In this document: positions 1 to 6,441 of the stretch, piece after piece
How positions within the stretch are numbered: position 1 is the first letter of the stretch
Layout of the letters: each line of letters starts with the position of its first letter
Assembly (NCBI GenBank): GCA_014302835.1
Contig: CP060294.1
Coordinates: 3,311,067 to 3,375,066, forward strand
Direction: 5' to 3'
DNA length: 64,000 nucleotides
From: Pedobacter sp. PAMC26386
GTDB taxonomy: Bacteria; Bacteroidota; Bacteroidia; Sphingobacteriales; Sphingobacteriaceae
Program-made: the position numbers and the translations under genes
Notes under the pieces: model-generated
Seen by the model: the letters and a program-made list of their open reading frames with translations, nothing else
The model's database searches: none
What the model was told of the DNA's origin: nothing

Positions 1-78
1 TCCTGTAGTTGGCATTTTACCATTTGCACCAATGGGCGCAAATTCAATGCTTTCAATCCCTGTAACCGCTTGTGACAT
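1..78 (-). CDS. Start of a probable phage tail/structural protein (cut by window edge)
   Basis: The ATG is at 78 and an open frame runs leftward to base 1, giving 26 codons (begins MSQAVTGIESIEFAPIGA). The opening, a short Ala/Thr/Val stretch followed by 'IGANGKMPTTG', resembles the N-termini of small tail-tube-like proteins in Bacteroidota prophages; that is family memory, not a search. It is the last visible gene of the leftward series that begins opposite the repressor at 3810, which fits early genes being followed by structural genes. The rest lies outside the window. Confidence 0.4.
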   Translation of the reverse strand, partial: MSQAVTGIESIEFAPIGANGKMPTTG

Positions 79-97
79 AATTTTTAGTTTAATTTTT

Positions 98-256
98 TTA
101 TGATTTATCCCATATCTGCGTATTGACGAACCAATTCGTAACATCACTGTATGGAATATCAAATTTACCATCATGATTACCTGGGATGAAGTGGCAGTTT
201 TTACAATGGTATATATTGTCAAATATTTGGGCTATACCTTGATCATTAAACGACAA
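98..256 (-). CDS. Small CxxC-containing protein, possible TTG start
   Basis: An open frame of 52 codons ends with TAA at 98-100, 19 bases before the ATG of the next leftward gene. An in-frame TAA lies just upstream, and the only plausible start is TTG at 254-256, so the product is either a small protein with a non-ATG start or the tail of a truncated gene. The protein has a zinc-finger-like 'YHCKNCHFIPGN' and an aromatic-rich C-terminus (NWFVNTQIWDKS), which looks coding rather than random. Function unknown; co-directional with the prophage genes on both sides. Confidence 0.35.
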   Translation of the reverse strand: MSFNDQGIAQIFDNIYHCKNCHFIPGNHDGKFDIPYSDVTNWFVNTQIWDKS

Positions 257-325
257 CGAGCCTTACAGTATAATTACAGCCACCTAACTTTTAGCCGCAG
301 ATACAGTAAATATTAGTTTCTGCTT

Positions 326-739
326 TTATACGAAATTCATTTGATTGAGATATTGTTCGGTAATACTGTTAACAGATGCTTTAAACGTTTTAATCTTCAT
401 ATACGCCCTTGCCTGACCAATGTAATGCGAAATATTTGTACCGGATTCGCCAAAACAATTAGCCAGTGATCTGCGAACCCCATTACGGAGCTTGCAATCA
501 ATGATCAATGTATCAGGATTAAAAAGGCGAAGAATTGACGCTATAAAAAGAAGCTTGTGCTTATAGTCTACGGCTGGCTGATATGTGAGACAAACATATG
601 CATAGATTTCTCCGATCAAATCTAAATTATTCATTAGGGGAGTGATGCTTTCCTGAGCTTCTTGTATGAGATCAGGATGCGAAACTGCCAGCACTTTTAG
701 CACTCTTGCATCAATTGTCAACTGTTTCACGTCTGTCAT
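326..739 (-). CDS. Prophage-associated hypothetical protein, 137 aa
   Basis: ATG at 739, with no obvious signal peptide or membrane segment, so probably cytoplasmic. The C-terminal part 'RRSLANCFGESGTNISHYIGQ' looks like a helical, possibly HTH-like, segment followed by basic residues, which could suggest nucleic-acid binding; this is inference. It lies between the 255-aa phage gene (825-1592) and the small CxxC frame, all leftward, as the third-last visible gene of the early series. I do not recognise the family. Confidence 0.6.
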   Translation of the reverse strand: MTDVKQLTIDARVLKVLAVSHPDLIQEAQESITPLMNNLDLIGEIYAYVCLTYQPAVDYKHKLLFIASILRLFNPDTLIIDCKLRNGVRRSLANCFGESGTNISHYIGQARAYMKIKTFKASVNSITEQYLNQMNFV

Positions 740-824
740 GTTCTTCTTTTTTTGTTAATATAAAGTTATAAATATTACTAAGCATTACCACATAGTAATA
801 ATACTATGCTAAGAATACAGCCCG

Positions 825-1592
825 TTACTTGCTGATGAAGGGGATAGATCCAATTTCTTTTAGTCGCATATTTTTAAAAAACAAATTGAGTGCTATCTTC
901 TTTGACCTTGGTATAATCGTATTATTATTAGTCATCAAAAGTTCTATCAGCTTATAAAACCTTCTGGCTTCCGCTATAGACTTAGGCTTTTGAAGCCTGG
1001 TGTATTCTTCCTGCCTGGCTTGTTCAAGTATTTTGAATTTCTCAGTGGTTGTGAACGGAATTAATTTTTCGCCATCTAAAAAATCATAAATAATATTTCC
1101 TAAATCATCATAATGCTCAGCAATCTTAAATTTTTCATAAGCCTTTTGAGCAAAGTCAATGCGATCCTGACGGGTCAATTCTCTTGAAGACGCTGGTAGT
1201 TCAACTCTCAGTAGAGTCTTTCCAAGATTTATACGGTAATCACTTGCCAGGTATCCAATGATAAATTTCTCAAAAGAAACAACGCTTAGTCCCATGAATT
1301 CACCATATGCCCCGCGAATACCATTTGCAAAACAGATTGTCAGTTCTTCTTTCCTAAGTTGTTTATAATTACTCCTTACACTAGTCGTAATTTCATTGAC
1401 CAGAATATCCAAATCTGAATCTCCAGGCACTTTAAAGCCTAAATGATTTATAGACTTCACAACCTGCTTTAAAATTTCATCATAAATAGTATTGAAATCG
1501 TCCAGGAAAGCGGGTTGATTTTGTAAAATGTGTGCAATGCTATTTGGCACAGGAAGTGAGACCCCACTTGGGGTAACTGTAAGCTTTTTCAT
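825..1592 (-). CDS. Prophage hypothetical protein, 255 aa, possible replication accessory
   Basis: ATG at 1592. It overlaps the stop of the replication-protein-like gene upstream (1589) by 4 bases, so the two are probably translationally coupled and may act together. The middle, 'ICFANGIRGAYGEFMGLSVVSF', resembles proteins next to replication genes in Bacteroidota phages, where a short 'GEFxGLS' segment precedes a hydrophobic helix. The C-terminal third is rich in Lys/Arg and Glu. There is no Walker motif, so it is not an AAA+ helicase loader. A role as helicase-loading or replication partner is inferred from position only. Confidence 0.55.
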   Translation of the reverse strand: MKKLTVTPSGVSLPVPNSIAHILQNQPAFLDDFNTIYDEILKQVVKSINHLGFKVPGDSDLDILVNEITTSVRSNYKQLRKEELTICFANGIRGAYGEFMGLSVVSFEKFIIGYLASDYRINLGKTLLRVELPASSRELTRQDRIDFAQKAYEKFKIAEHYDDLGNIIYDFLDGEKLIPFTTTEKFKILEQARQEEYTRLQKPKSIAEARRFYKLIELLMTNNNTIIPRSKKIALNLFFKNMRLKEIGSIPFISK

Positions 1593-2434
1593 GTCCTTTT
1601 TAATCTATTATATGCAGATAATGCTGCATCAACACCTTTTTGAGTACTGACAACAAGCTGATTTTTTATTCGATTTTTTTCTTGTTCTGATTTTAGCCGG
1701 TGCATCCAATTTTCAGCATTCCATGCACCGTCCTCAAACAGCTTGCTATATGACCCTAAGAAATTCTTAAATAAGTGGATATAGCTATCATTAATTTTTT
1801 TGTATTCAACATAAGAATCGAACTGATTTTTAAAATATTCCGTTTTACCATTAGCATGTATGCAGGCTAAAAAAACTCCGGTTTCCTTTAATTTATCAGC
1901 ATTTTCCACTTCATTGAATTCAAAAAAATTCATGATTTTATTAACCAGAATCTGCTCAGTTATTGGGATAAAAAAATCCCTTTCCTTATTCCCTTCCTTT
2001 CCTTGTTCCATCTCCATTTCCTTTCCTTTCCCTTCCGCCACTGAGCCCTCACTGAATTGTACGTGAGTAAGCAGTGATCCCTCATTCAACACTGTTGAAA
2101 TCACATTCAGTGGTATTTTTGATGGAGTAGGCCTATTTATTTTTTGATGAGCTTTAAACGTTCTTACCAATAGAAATTTTTCACCATTATATTCAAAAGG
2201 CATTAGCATATTACTTGAAATCAAGGCATCAATACACCCCCTTACCATCCCAATAGTAAGATCTTCATCATATGCAAAGATTTGACCTTTAATAAAGGCA
2301 GGAGTTGCTTTTAAAACACCTTCATCGTCTGCTAAATTCAGAAGCCCCAGAAAGAGTAAACGCTCGTCGCGCTTTAACTTCCCAACCTTTTCATCAGTCC
2401 AGAACTCAGGTTTAATTGTACGTATTCTTCCCAT
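1589..2434 (-). CDS. Phage replication-initiator-like protein (winged-helix N-terminus)
   Basis: 281 aa, ATG at 2434. The first ~110 residues (MGRIRTIKPEFW, then 'KLKRDERLLFLGLLNLADDEG' in shortened form, 'INRPTPSKIP') have the layout of the winged-helix N-terminal domain of phage O/DnaD-type replication proteins, which begin with RxIKPEFW and include a 'LADDEG' segment. Residues ~130-155 form a low-complexity Glu/Lys/Gly linker; the C-terminal ~100 residues are helical and may be the helicase-loader contact region. Its position away from the repressor and its coupling with the next gene fit a replication module. No catalytic motifs are expected in this family. Confidence 0.65.
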   Translation of the reverse strand: MGRIRTIKPEFWTDEKVGKLKRDERLLFLGLLNLADDEGVLKATPAFIKGQIFAYDEDLTIGMVRGCIDALISSNMLMPFEYNGEKFLLVRTFKAHQKINRPTPSKIPLNVISTVLNEGSLLTHVQFSEGSVAEGKGKEMEMEQGKEGNKERDFFIPITEQILVNKIMNFFEFNEVENADKLKETGVFLACIHANGKTEYFKNQFDSYVEYKKINDSYIHLFKNFLGSYSKLFEDGAWNAENWMHRLKSEQEKNRIKNQLVVSTQKGVDAALSAYNRLKRT

Positions 2435-2547
2435 TAGTAAAAGTATTTTTTGTTAATAATATCCATGAATACTGCAAATCAATAAATCTCTTGGAGAAGA
2501 GGAATAGTTACACAGTAAAGGCATAATTTTTCATTACAAAAAACTAA

Positions 2548-2799
2548 CTAAAGGTGATATTCATTAAAAAATGAGTTATACTCATTTCTGTTTTTAAGGT
2601 CCTTTGTATTGCAAAAAAAGACGACCCCCTTCTTATCTCTTACTTTTGAGTTTCCGGTTCCATCAATAAGCCTCAAAACGGTAACTAATTCACTCATTGC
2701 CTTCATTAATTCTGCCACCCTGAATTGATATGCCAATGATCCGTTTATTCTCAGGTTACTGCTACCTGGCACAAGTAGCATTTGTATTTCTTTTTTCAT
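2548..2799 (-). CDS. Small prophage protein, 83 aa
   Basis: ATG at 2799, only 11 bases after the stop of the 40-aa frame upstream. The protein is soluble, with a basic start (MKKEIQMLLVPGS) and a helical middle (VAELMKAMSELVTVLRLID). It has no recognisable domain. Its place between the excisionase-like protein and the replication gene is typical of short early phage genes of unknown role. Confidence 0.5.
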   Translation of the reverse strand: MKKEIQMLLVPGSSNLRINGSLAYQFRVAELMKAMSELVTVLRLIDGTGNSKVRDKKGVVFFCNTKDLKNRNEYNSFFNEYHL

Positions 2800-2810
2800 T
2801 TATTGATGAT

Positions 2811-2933
2811 TTAATTATTTAATAGTAATTCAGTTGCCATACGGATGGCTTTGCAATCTGCTTTCATAGCTATAATTTTTTCAAGAAGAAGCTGAGCAAG
2901 TGAATGCAATTCTTTTTTATCTTTTGCGCACAT
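2811..2933 (-). CDS. Very small helical prophage protein, 40 aa
   Basis: ATG at 2933, TAA at 2811-2813, 40 codons. The product is largely amphipathic helix (begins MCAKDKKELHSLAQLLLEKI, contains KADCKAIRMATELL) and ends 11 bases before the ATG of the 83-aa gene, so both probably share a transcript. Length, spacing and absence of rare codons favour a real small early gene, but there is no family match from memory. Confidence 0.45.
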   Translation of the reverse strand: MCAKDKKELHSLAQLLLEKIIAMKADCKAIRMATELLLNN

Positions 2934-3013
2934 ATTTCGACGGATAATAATAGTTGATGAGCTTTTTGACTCCAGGTACTATGGTTTGAATATTAAAAGC
3001 CTGCTTATTCTTA

Positions 3014-3301
3014 TTACTTCTTTCTCGAATTGAAATTACTTTCTTCCATAAAGCTTTCTACTTCTTTCCTTTTAAACCTTAGTTCACCTCCAACCATGCG
3101 ATAACCAATCTTATGTTTGTTGTCATTTACCCAGGTCTTTTTGAACCCAGTATATTCCATTACGGCTTGTGTATCCATATAAGGGCTTTTTGTTTCATTT
3201 AATTCTTTAGATATCTGTTCGAAGCGAATTCCCATCACTTCAATTTTTGCAATTAAGCTGTTCAACAGCTCATTATCAACTAGTGCTACACTTGGTGTCA
3301 T
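3014..3301 (-). CDS. Excisionase/MerR-like helix-turn-helix DNA-binding protein
   Basis: 95 aa, ATG at 3301. An N-terminal coiled segment (residues ~8-40) precedes a winged-helix 'HTH_17' type domain: 'MDTQAVMEYTGFKKTWVNDN' then 'GYRMVGGELRFKRKEVESFM'. In Bacteroidota mobile elements this arrangement marks excisionase-like or regulatory proteins that bind and bend DNA. It overlaps the 3' end of the 83-aa gene upstream by 26 bases. A role in excision or early control is likely but unproved; no integrase lies in the window. Confidence 0.7.
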   Translation of the reverse strand: MTPSVALVDNELLNSLIAKIEVMGIRFEQISKELNETKSPYMDTQAVMEYTGFKKTWVNDNKHKIGYRMVGGELRFKRKEVESFMEESNFNSRKK

Positions 3302-3527
3302 TTTCCCTCCAAACCTTTAAATAATTAATTCCTCGAATTGTCTCTTTTTTAGTTTTAATTACCCTTAAAGGATATTTAAATTTTATTCTTCCGCTAATTA
3401 GCGGACAGATCGTATTTAACTCCGCATAATGCGCCATTAATGGCTCCCCATTAACTCTTAGCGCAACTATTTCAGCAGTCCAGCTAAATTTACTGATCGG
3501 CTTTTCTATAACATTTACCATATACAT
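3276..3527 (-). CDS. Prophage hypothetical protein, 83 aa, first leftward gene
   Basis: ATG at 3527. It is the gene nearest the divergent repressor and overlaps the following HTH gene by 26 bases, so it heads the leftward early operon. Soluble and basic, rich in beta-prone residues (FSWTAEIVALRVNGEPL; GRIKFKYPLRVIKTKKE). Not recognised. As the first early gene next to the repressor it could be a Cro-like or anti-repressor function, but no DNA-binding motif is visible. Confidence 0.5.
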   Translation of the reverse strand: MYMVNVIEKPISKFSWTAEIVALRVNGEPLMAHYAELNTICPLISGRIKFKYPLRVIKTKKETIRGINYLKVWRENDTKCSTS

Positions 3528-3687
3528 CCTATATAATTCCTTTATTTACTGCAAAAATTACCTATTGAGCGCTATGCTGTCTTTTCAACATGTTCTGAAC
3601 ATCAATATCCATTGTTTTCAGGATCGCTATTAGCTTACCATGACCTTCTCTATTTAACATTTAGTATTATTTGAGGATATAATGAGT

Positions 3688-3695
3688 TACCTTTG
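3688..3695 (+). promoter_or_regulatory. -7 promoter element (TACCTTTG) upstream of the repressor
   Basis: TACCTTTG matches the Bacteroidota -7 consensus TAnnTTTG and points toward the repressor gene starting at 3810. The ~110 bases between it and the ATG hold the AT-rich palindromes at 3719-3737 and 3779-3793, as expected for an autoregulated phage repressor. No clear -33 TTG at ideal spacing. Confidence 0.35.
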
Positions 3696-3718
3696 TTTTA
3701 TTGTACAATACAAATGTC

Positions 3719-3737
3719 AATAGAATTATTTTCTATT
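3719..3737. promoter_or_regulatory. Operator-like inverted repeat (AATAGAA-N5-TTCTATT)
   Basis: A perfect 7-5-7 inverted repeat in the divergent region between the repressor and the leftward early genes. Further half-sites of the ATAGA type follow at 3739-3767. The location is where a CI-like repressor would bind to control both directions. Confidence 0.4.
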
Positions 3738-3778
3738 ACAATAGATTTTTAGATTTAATTTCTATCAACAATACACTC

Positions 3779-3793
3779 ATCTGATAATCAGAT
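3779..3793. promoter_or_regulatory. Operator-like palindrome (ATCTGAT-A-ATCAGAT)
   Basis: A perfect 7-1-7 palindrome ending 17 bases before the repressor ATG. Its symmetry and place suggest a binding site for the repressor itself or for the second XRE protein. Confidence 0.4.
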
Positions 3794-3809
3794 AGATTTA
3801 TTTTACACA

Positions 3810-4556
3810 ATGGATTTAAAAGGAAGAATAAAAGAGTTTATAAGTTATTTAGATATTGAGACCAAGGCATTTGAGGTGAAATGTAAGCTATCAAATGGTT
3901 TTGTAAACAATATCGGGCAAAGTATAAGGGAGAAATCCATGAGCCAGATATTGGCCGTTTACCCAGAACTTAATAGAAATTGGGTGCTTACAGGAGAAGG
4001 AAACATGTTAAATTCTAATTCAAAATCTACCGCAAAAGATCTTGGAGAATTACCAGGTGCTTTTGATTTAGATGAAAATCCTTTTTTTGATCTCCCCGGT
4101 GGGGATATTTTAATGGTTTTCCCTCTGGTTGAAGAAGCTGCTTACGCAGGATACCTTGGAGGTTATGCAGATTCAGAATTTATAGAGCAGTTACCAAAAC
4201 ATAGTTTAATAGTGCAAAAATATCATAAAGGAAAATATAGAGGATTTGAAATTGTTGGAGAAAGCATGACAGATGGTACTTTAGAAAGCATTCCTGATAA
4301 AAGTAAAGTCACGGGAAGATATCTGATGCATCACCACTGGCAAAACAAGCTTCACTTACATCGGTATAAAGACTTTATTATTGTCCATAAAACAGAAGGT
4401 ATTATTGCAAAAAGAATTATTAAGCACGACGTAGAAGCAGGTATCATCACTTGTCATTCTTTAAACCCTGATAAGGAAAGTTATCCTGATAAGGATTTAT
4501 CATTGGATGATGTTAAAGAATTATATAATATAATTGACGTTTCAATAAGAAGATAG
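3810..4556 (+). CDS. Phage repressor, XRE-like N-terminus with S24/LexA-like peptidase domain
   Basis: 248 aa. Residues ~1-66 form a diverged XRE DNA-binding domain with the typical Bacteroidota ending (YPELNRNWVLTGEGNML). Residues ~100-245 form an S24 peptidase domain: Ser152 in 'GESMTDG' and Lys201 in 'GIIAKRI' fit the Ser-Lys dyad, and the Ala113-Gly114 bond in 'AAYAG' is a candidate self-cleavage site. Such repressors keep a prophage silent and cleave themselves when RecA is activated by DNA damage. It is divergent from the early genes, with palindromes between, so it probably represses the leftward operon and its own gene. The low-GC coding matches the mobile element. Confidence 0.85.
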   Translation: MDLKGRIKEFISYLDIETKAFEVKCKLSNGFVNNIGQSIREKSMSQILAVYPELNRNWVLTGEGNMLNSNSKSTAKDLGELPGAFDLDENPFFDLPGGDILMVFPLVEEAAYAGYLGGYADSEFIEQLPKHSLIVQKYHKGKYRGFEIVGESMTDGTLESIPDKSKVTGRYLMHHHWQNKLHLHRYKDFIIVHKTEGIIAKRIIKHDVEAGIITCHSLNPDKESYPDKDLSLDDVKELYNIIDVSIRR

Positions 4557-4607
4557 AAAAGGCCAATTTAATCGGATATCAACAAGCACTCCACCAACGA
4601 TAAAATC

Positions 4608-4949
4608 ATGCAGCAAGATTTAAAAATAATAGGAGCCCGGTTCAAAAGCTTTAGAGAAGCAAATGTTGGAAACCAAGCTGATCTGGCTAAAGAATTAGGT
4701 GTAAATGTGAAAACCATTTCCTTTATCGAGAATGGACATGTTGCCCCAGGAGCAGTTTACCTTTCTTACCTTGCAGAAAAACATTCCCTTAACATGGAGT
4801 GGATGATGAAAGGACTTGGGGATGAAAAGAAGTTTTTGAAAACCGATCCGAAATCAATCGCTAATCTTCACGCCAAAATTATATTGATGGAAAAGGAACT
4901 TGAAGAAATGAAAAACTTAATAGAGACGATTTTGGAAAAACTGAAGTAG
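4608..4949 (+). CDS. XRE-family transcriptional regulator with C-terminal coiled coil
   Basis: 113 aa. Residues ~8-62 form a standard XRE helix-turn-helix (FREANVGNQADLAKELGVN, then 'KTISFIENGHVAPGAVYL') followed by 'NMEWMMKGLGDEKKF', the usual Bacteroidota XRE tail. Residues ~83-113 form a leucine-rich coiled coil (IILMEKELEEMKNLIETIL) probably used for dimerisation. It lies 51 bases after the S24 repressor and may be co-transcribed as a second regulator of the element. It is the last intact gene of the mobile region before the scar at 5160. Confidence 0.75.
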   Translation: MQQDLKIIGARFKSFREANVGNQADLAKELGVNVKTISFIENGHVAPGAVYLSYLAEKHSLNMEWMMKGLGDEKKFLKTDPKSIANLHAKIILMEKELEEMKNLIETILEKLK

Positions 4950-4987
4950 CAGTACTTAGGTTGTGATTTTCAATCTCCAAATAATTG

Positions 4988-5006
4988 TTGACACCTAATT
5001 GACACC
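4988..5006. repeat. Short direct repeat TTGACACC (x2, 11-bp period)
   Basis: TTGACACC occurs at 4988-4995 and 4999-5006. It lies just after the last mobile-element gene and before the chromosomal sigma pseudogene, so it may be near the right attachment site. Short direct repeats of this kind can be arm-type integrase or excisionase sites; that is inference. Confidence 0.25.
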
Positions 5007-5159
5007 ATTTTTAATATCCAAAAATATAAAACTGCTTATCAAACAATTACACATCAACCAACTAGTCCCTTCGGATCCACCTAAATAAGAATCATACACT
5101 ACCTCTCTTTTATTTTGATCAAAAATAATATTTATGTACGTTAGTGCACCTAAAGACTA

Positions 5160-5722
5160 ATATCTTATAAACACCTTAACGATCAGGAACTAACCAACCT
5201 ACTCAAGTCTGATGACAGGGTGGCTTATGCCGAAATTTATAACAGTTATCATGCTGCGTTATACATTCACGCATTTAAAAGACCTCAATTAAGGGAAGAG
5301 TGCAGAGACCTGATTCATGAACTCTTCACTACATTATGGGTCAAACGCAGGGATATCATTTTTAAAATCACCTTCTCTGGCTACCTCTATACCTCGGTTA
5401 GAAACAAAATATTCGACCTCCTTGCTAAACAGAAATTAAAAGTATCCTATACCGAGTCCATTCAGTATTTCGCAGAAGGCGGGTTGGTTAATGCAGATTA
5501 CCTGGTCCGGCGGAACCAGCTCACTGCACTCATAGATCAGGAAATAGCAAATCTCCCGGAACGAACCCGTCAAATATTCGAGTTAAGCAGGAAAAGATTT
5601 CTCAGCCATCAGTAAATAGCAAAAGAACTCAGCATTTCTGAACAAACTGTAAAACCACTGTAAACAATGCGCTAAAAGTGCTGCGTATCAGATTTGGTTC
5701 CATGCTGTTCCTTTCCTTGTAA
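5160..5722 (+). pseudogene. Broken ECF RNA polymerase sigma factor (FecI-type)
   Basis: The reading 'YKHLNDQELTNLLKSDDRVAYAEIYNSYH' (in two pieces) through 'LPERTRQIFELSRK' is a Bacteroidota ECF sigma-70 with region 2 and the start of region 4. Three lesions are visible: the expected start reads ATA at 5160-5162; a TAA at 5613-5615 interrupts 'LSHQ*IAKELSISEQTV'; and one A is missing near 5651 in 'TVK(T)TVNNALKVLRIRFG', after which region 4 resumes in another frame to a TAA at 5720. The longest open part (from a GTG at 5220) lacks the region-4 helix-turn-helix and should be inactive. A broken FecR gene follows, as in intact FecIR pairs. Confidence 0.8.
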
Positions 5723-5811
5723 TTTATTTTCATTTTCCTTACCCTCAAGGCCACCCTGCTTCGTCTTTAATCTTTGAATGCGGAAGGTACGCTCCCCTTC
5801 CCTTGCTAATA

Positions 5812-6058
5812 ATGATGCAACAAGAGGAAATAGACAAGCTTTTACAAAAAAAACAAGCAGGCAATTGTACACTTGAAGAAATCGCTTTTTTAGAGAGTTG
5901 GTAAACGCAGTGGAATAAAAACCTTCCCCTCGGCTTAACTGCAGAAGAATTGCATGAGGCCTTGCTCGCTATCAGGAAGGTGACTACAACCTTACTTTCA
6001 GAAAGTAAATCCAAAAAACTAAGACAAAGCTTGCTGGTGGCGGCAAGTTTATTTCCTA
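5812..6058 (+). pseudogene. Truncated FecR-type anti-sigma factor
   Basis: From ATG 5812 the frame reads MQQEEIDKLLQKKQAGNCTL and then 'EEIAFLESW', which is the cytoplasmic N-terminal domain of FecR-like anti-sigma factors. It has a TAA at 5902-5904 (codon 31), then continues in the same frame through 'LTAEELHEALLAIRKV' to the start of the membrane helix 'RQSLLVAASLF', and ends near 6050-6058 where homology to FecR stops. The periplasmic domain and the expected TonB receptor are gone. It lies 89 bases after the broken sigma gene. Confidence 0.7.
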
Positions 6059-6230
6059 AGCTTTGCAATTCAAACCGATCCTTCTGATTATTATTTTTTA
6101 AAGGTTTAAATATAATCTTATGCGTTAACCACGGTGTTCGTCTTTTGATGAGATCCTGTACTGGTTCAAATTGCTGCGCTAAAAGATCTAAGGGAAGTAA
6201 TAATAAAAGTAAATAAATGAATTTCCACAT
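6050..6230 (-). pseudogene. N-terminal fragment of a GH89-like alpha-N-acetylglucosaminidase
   Basis: On the minus strand, ATG at 6230 opens a signal peptide (MWKFIYLLLLLLPLDLLAQ) followed by 'EPVQDLIKRRTPWLTHKIIF' and 'RFELQSLGNKL'. This resembles the N-terminal domain of bacterial alpha-N-acetylglucosaminidases, in which a 'LIxRxxP' and a 'FELxSxxxKL' segment precede the catalytic part. The homology stops at about 6050, exactly where the inverted FecR fragment begins, so more than 600 residues are missing. The longer open frame through 5745 is antisense to the FecR fragment. Family assignment is from memory and moderate. Confidence 0.5.
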
Positions 6231-6441
6231 AAAATTAGGTTGTTTTTTTGTTTTAAAGTGACCGAAACTAACTAAAATAAGACACAAAACAACCAGTATA
6301 CCAACCATTTAACCGTTATAAAAATAGAGCAATCGATTGTGTTTCCAGATGCAATCGATTGTGTGATTTTCTACCATTCTATTCCCTGTTTTTTTGTTTA
6401 GCATTGTAATAAATGTTTGTGTTTTTATAATTATTCGTCCT

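Noticed and set aside
5075..5095. A sequence reminiscent of a tRNA 3' end (AGTCCCTTCGGATCCACCT) near the right end of the phage region
   Set aside because: No matching T-arm GGTTCRA, anticodon arm or acceptor partner nearby. It could be an attachment-site remnant but cannot be supported.
5745..6308. A 187-codon open frame on the minus strand
   Set aside because: Only its first third looks like a protein (GH89-like N-terminus). The rest is antisense to the FecR fragment, so it is treated as a chance fusion across a deletion scar.
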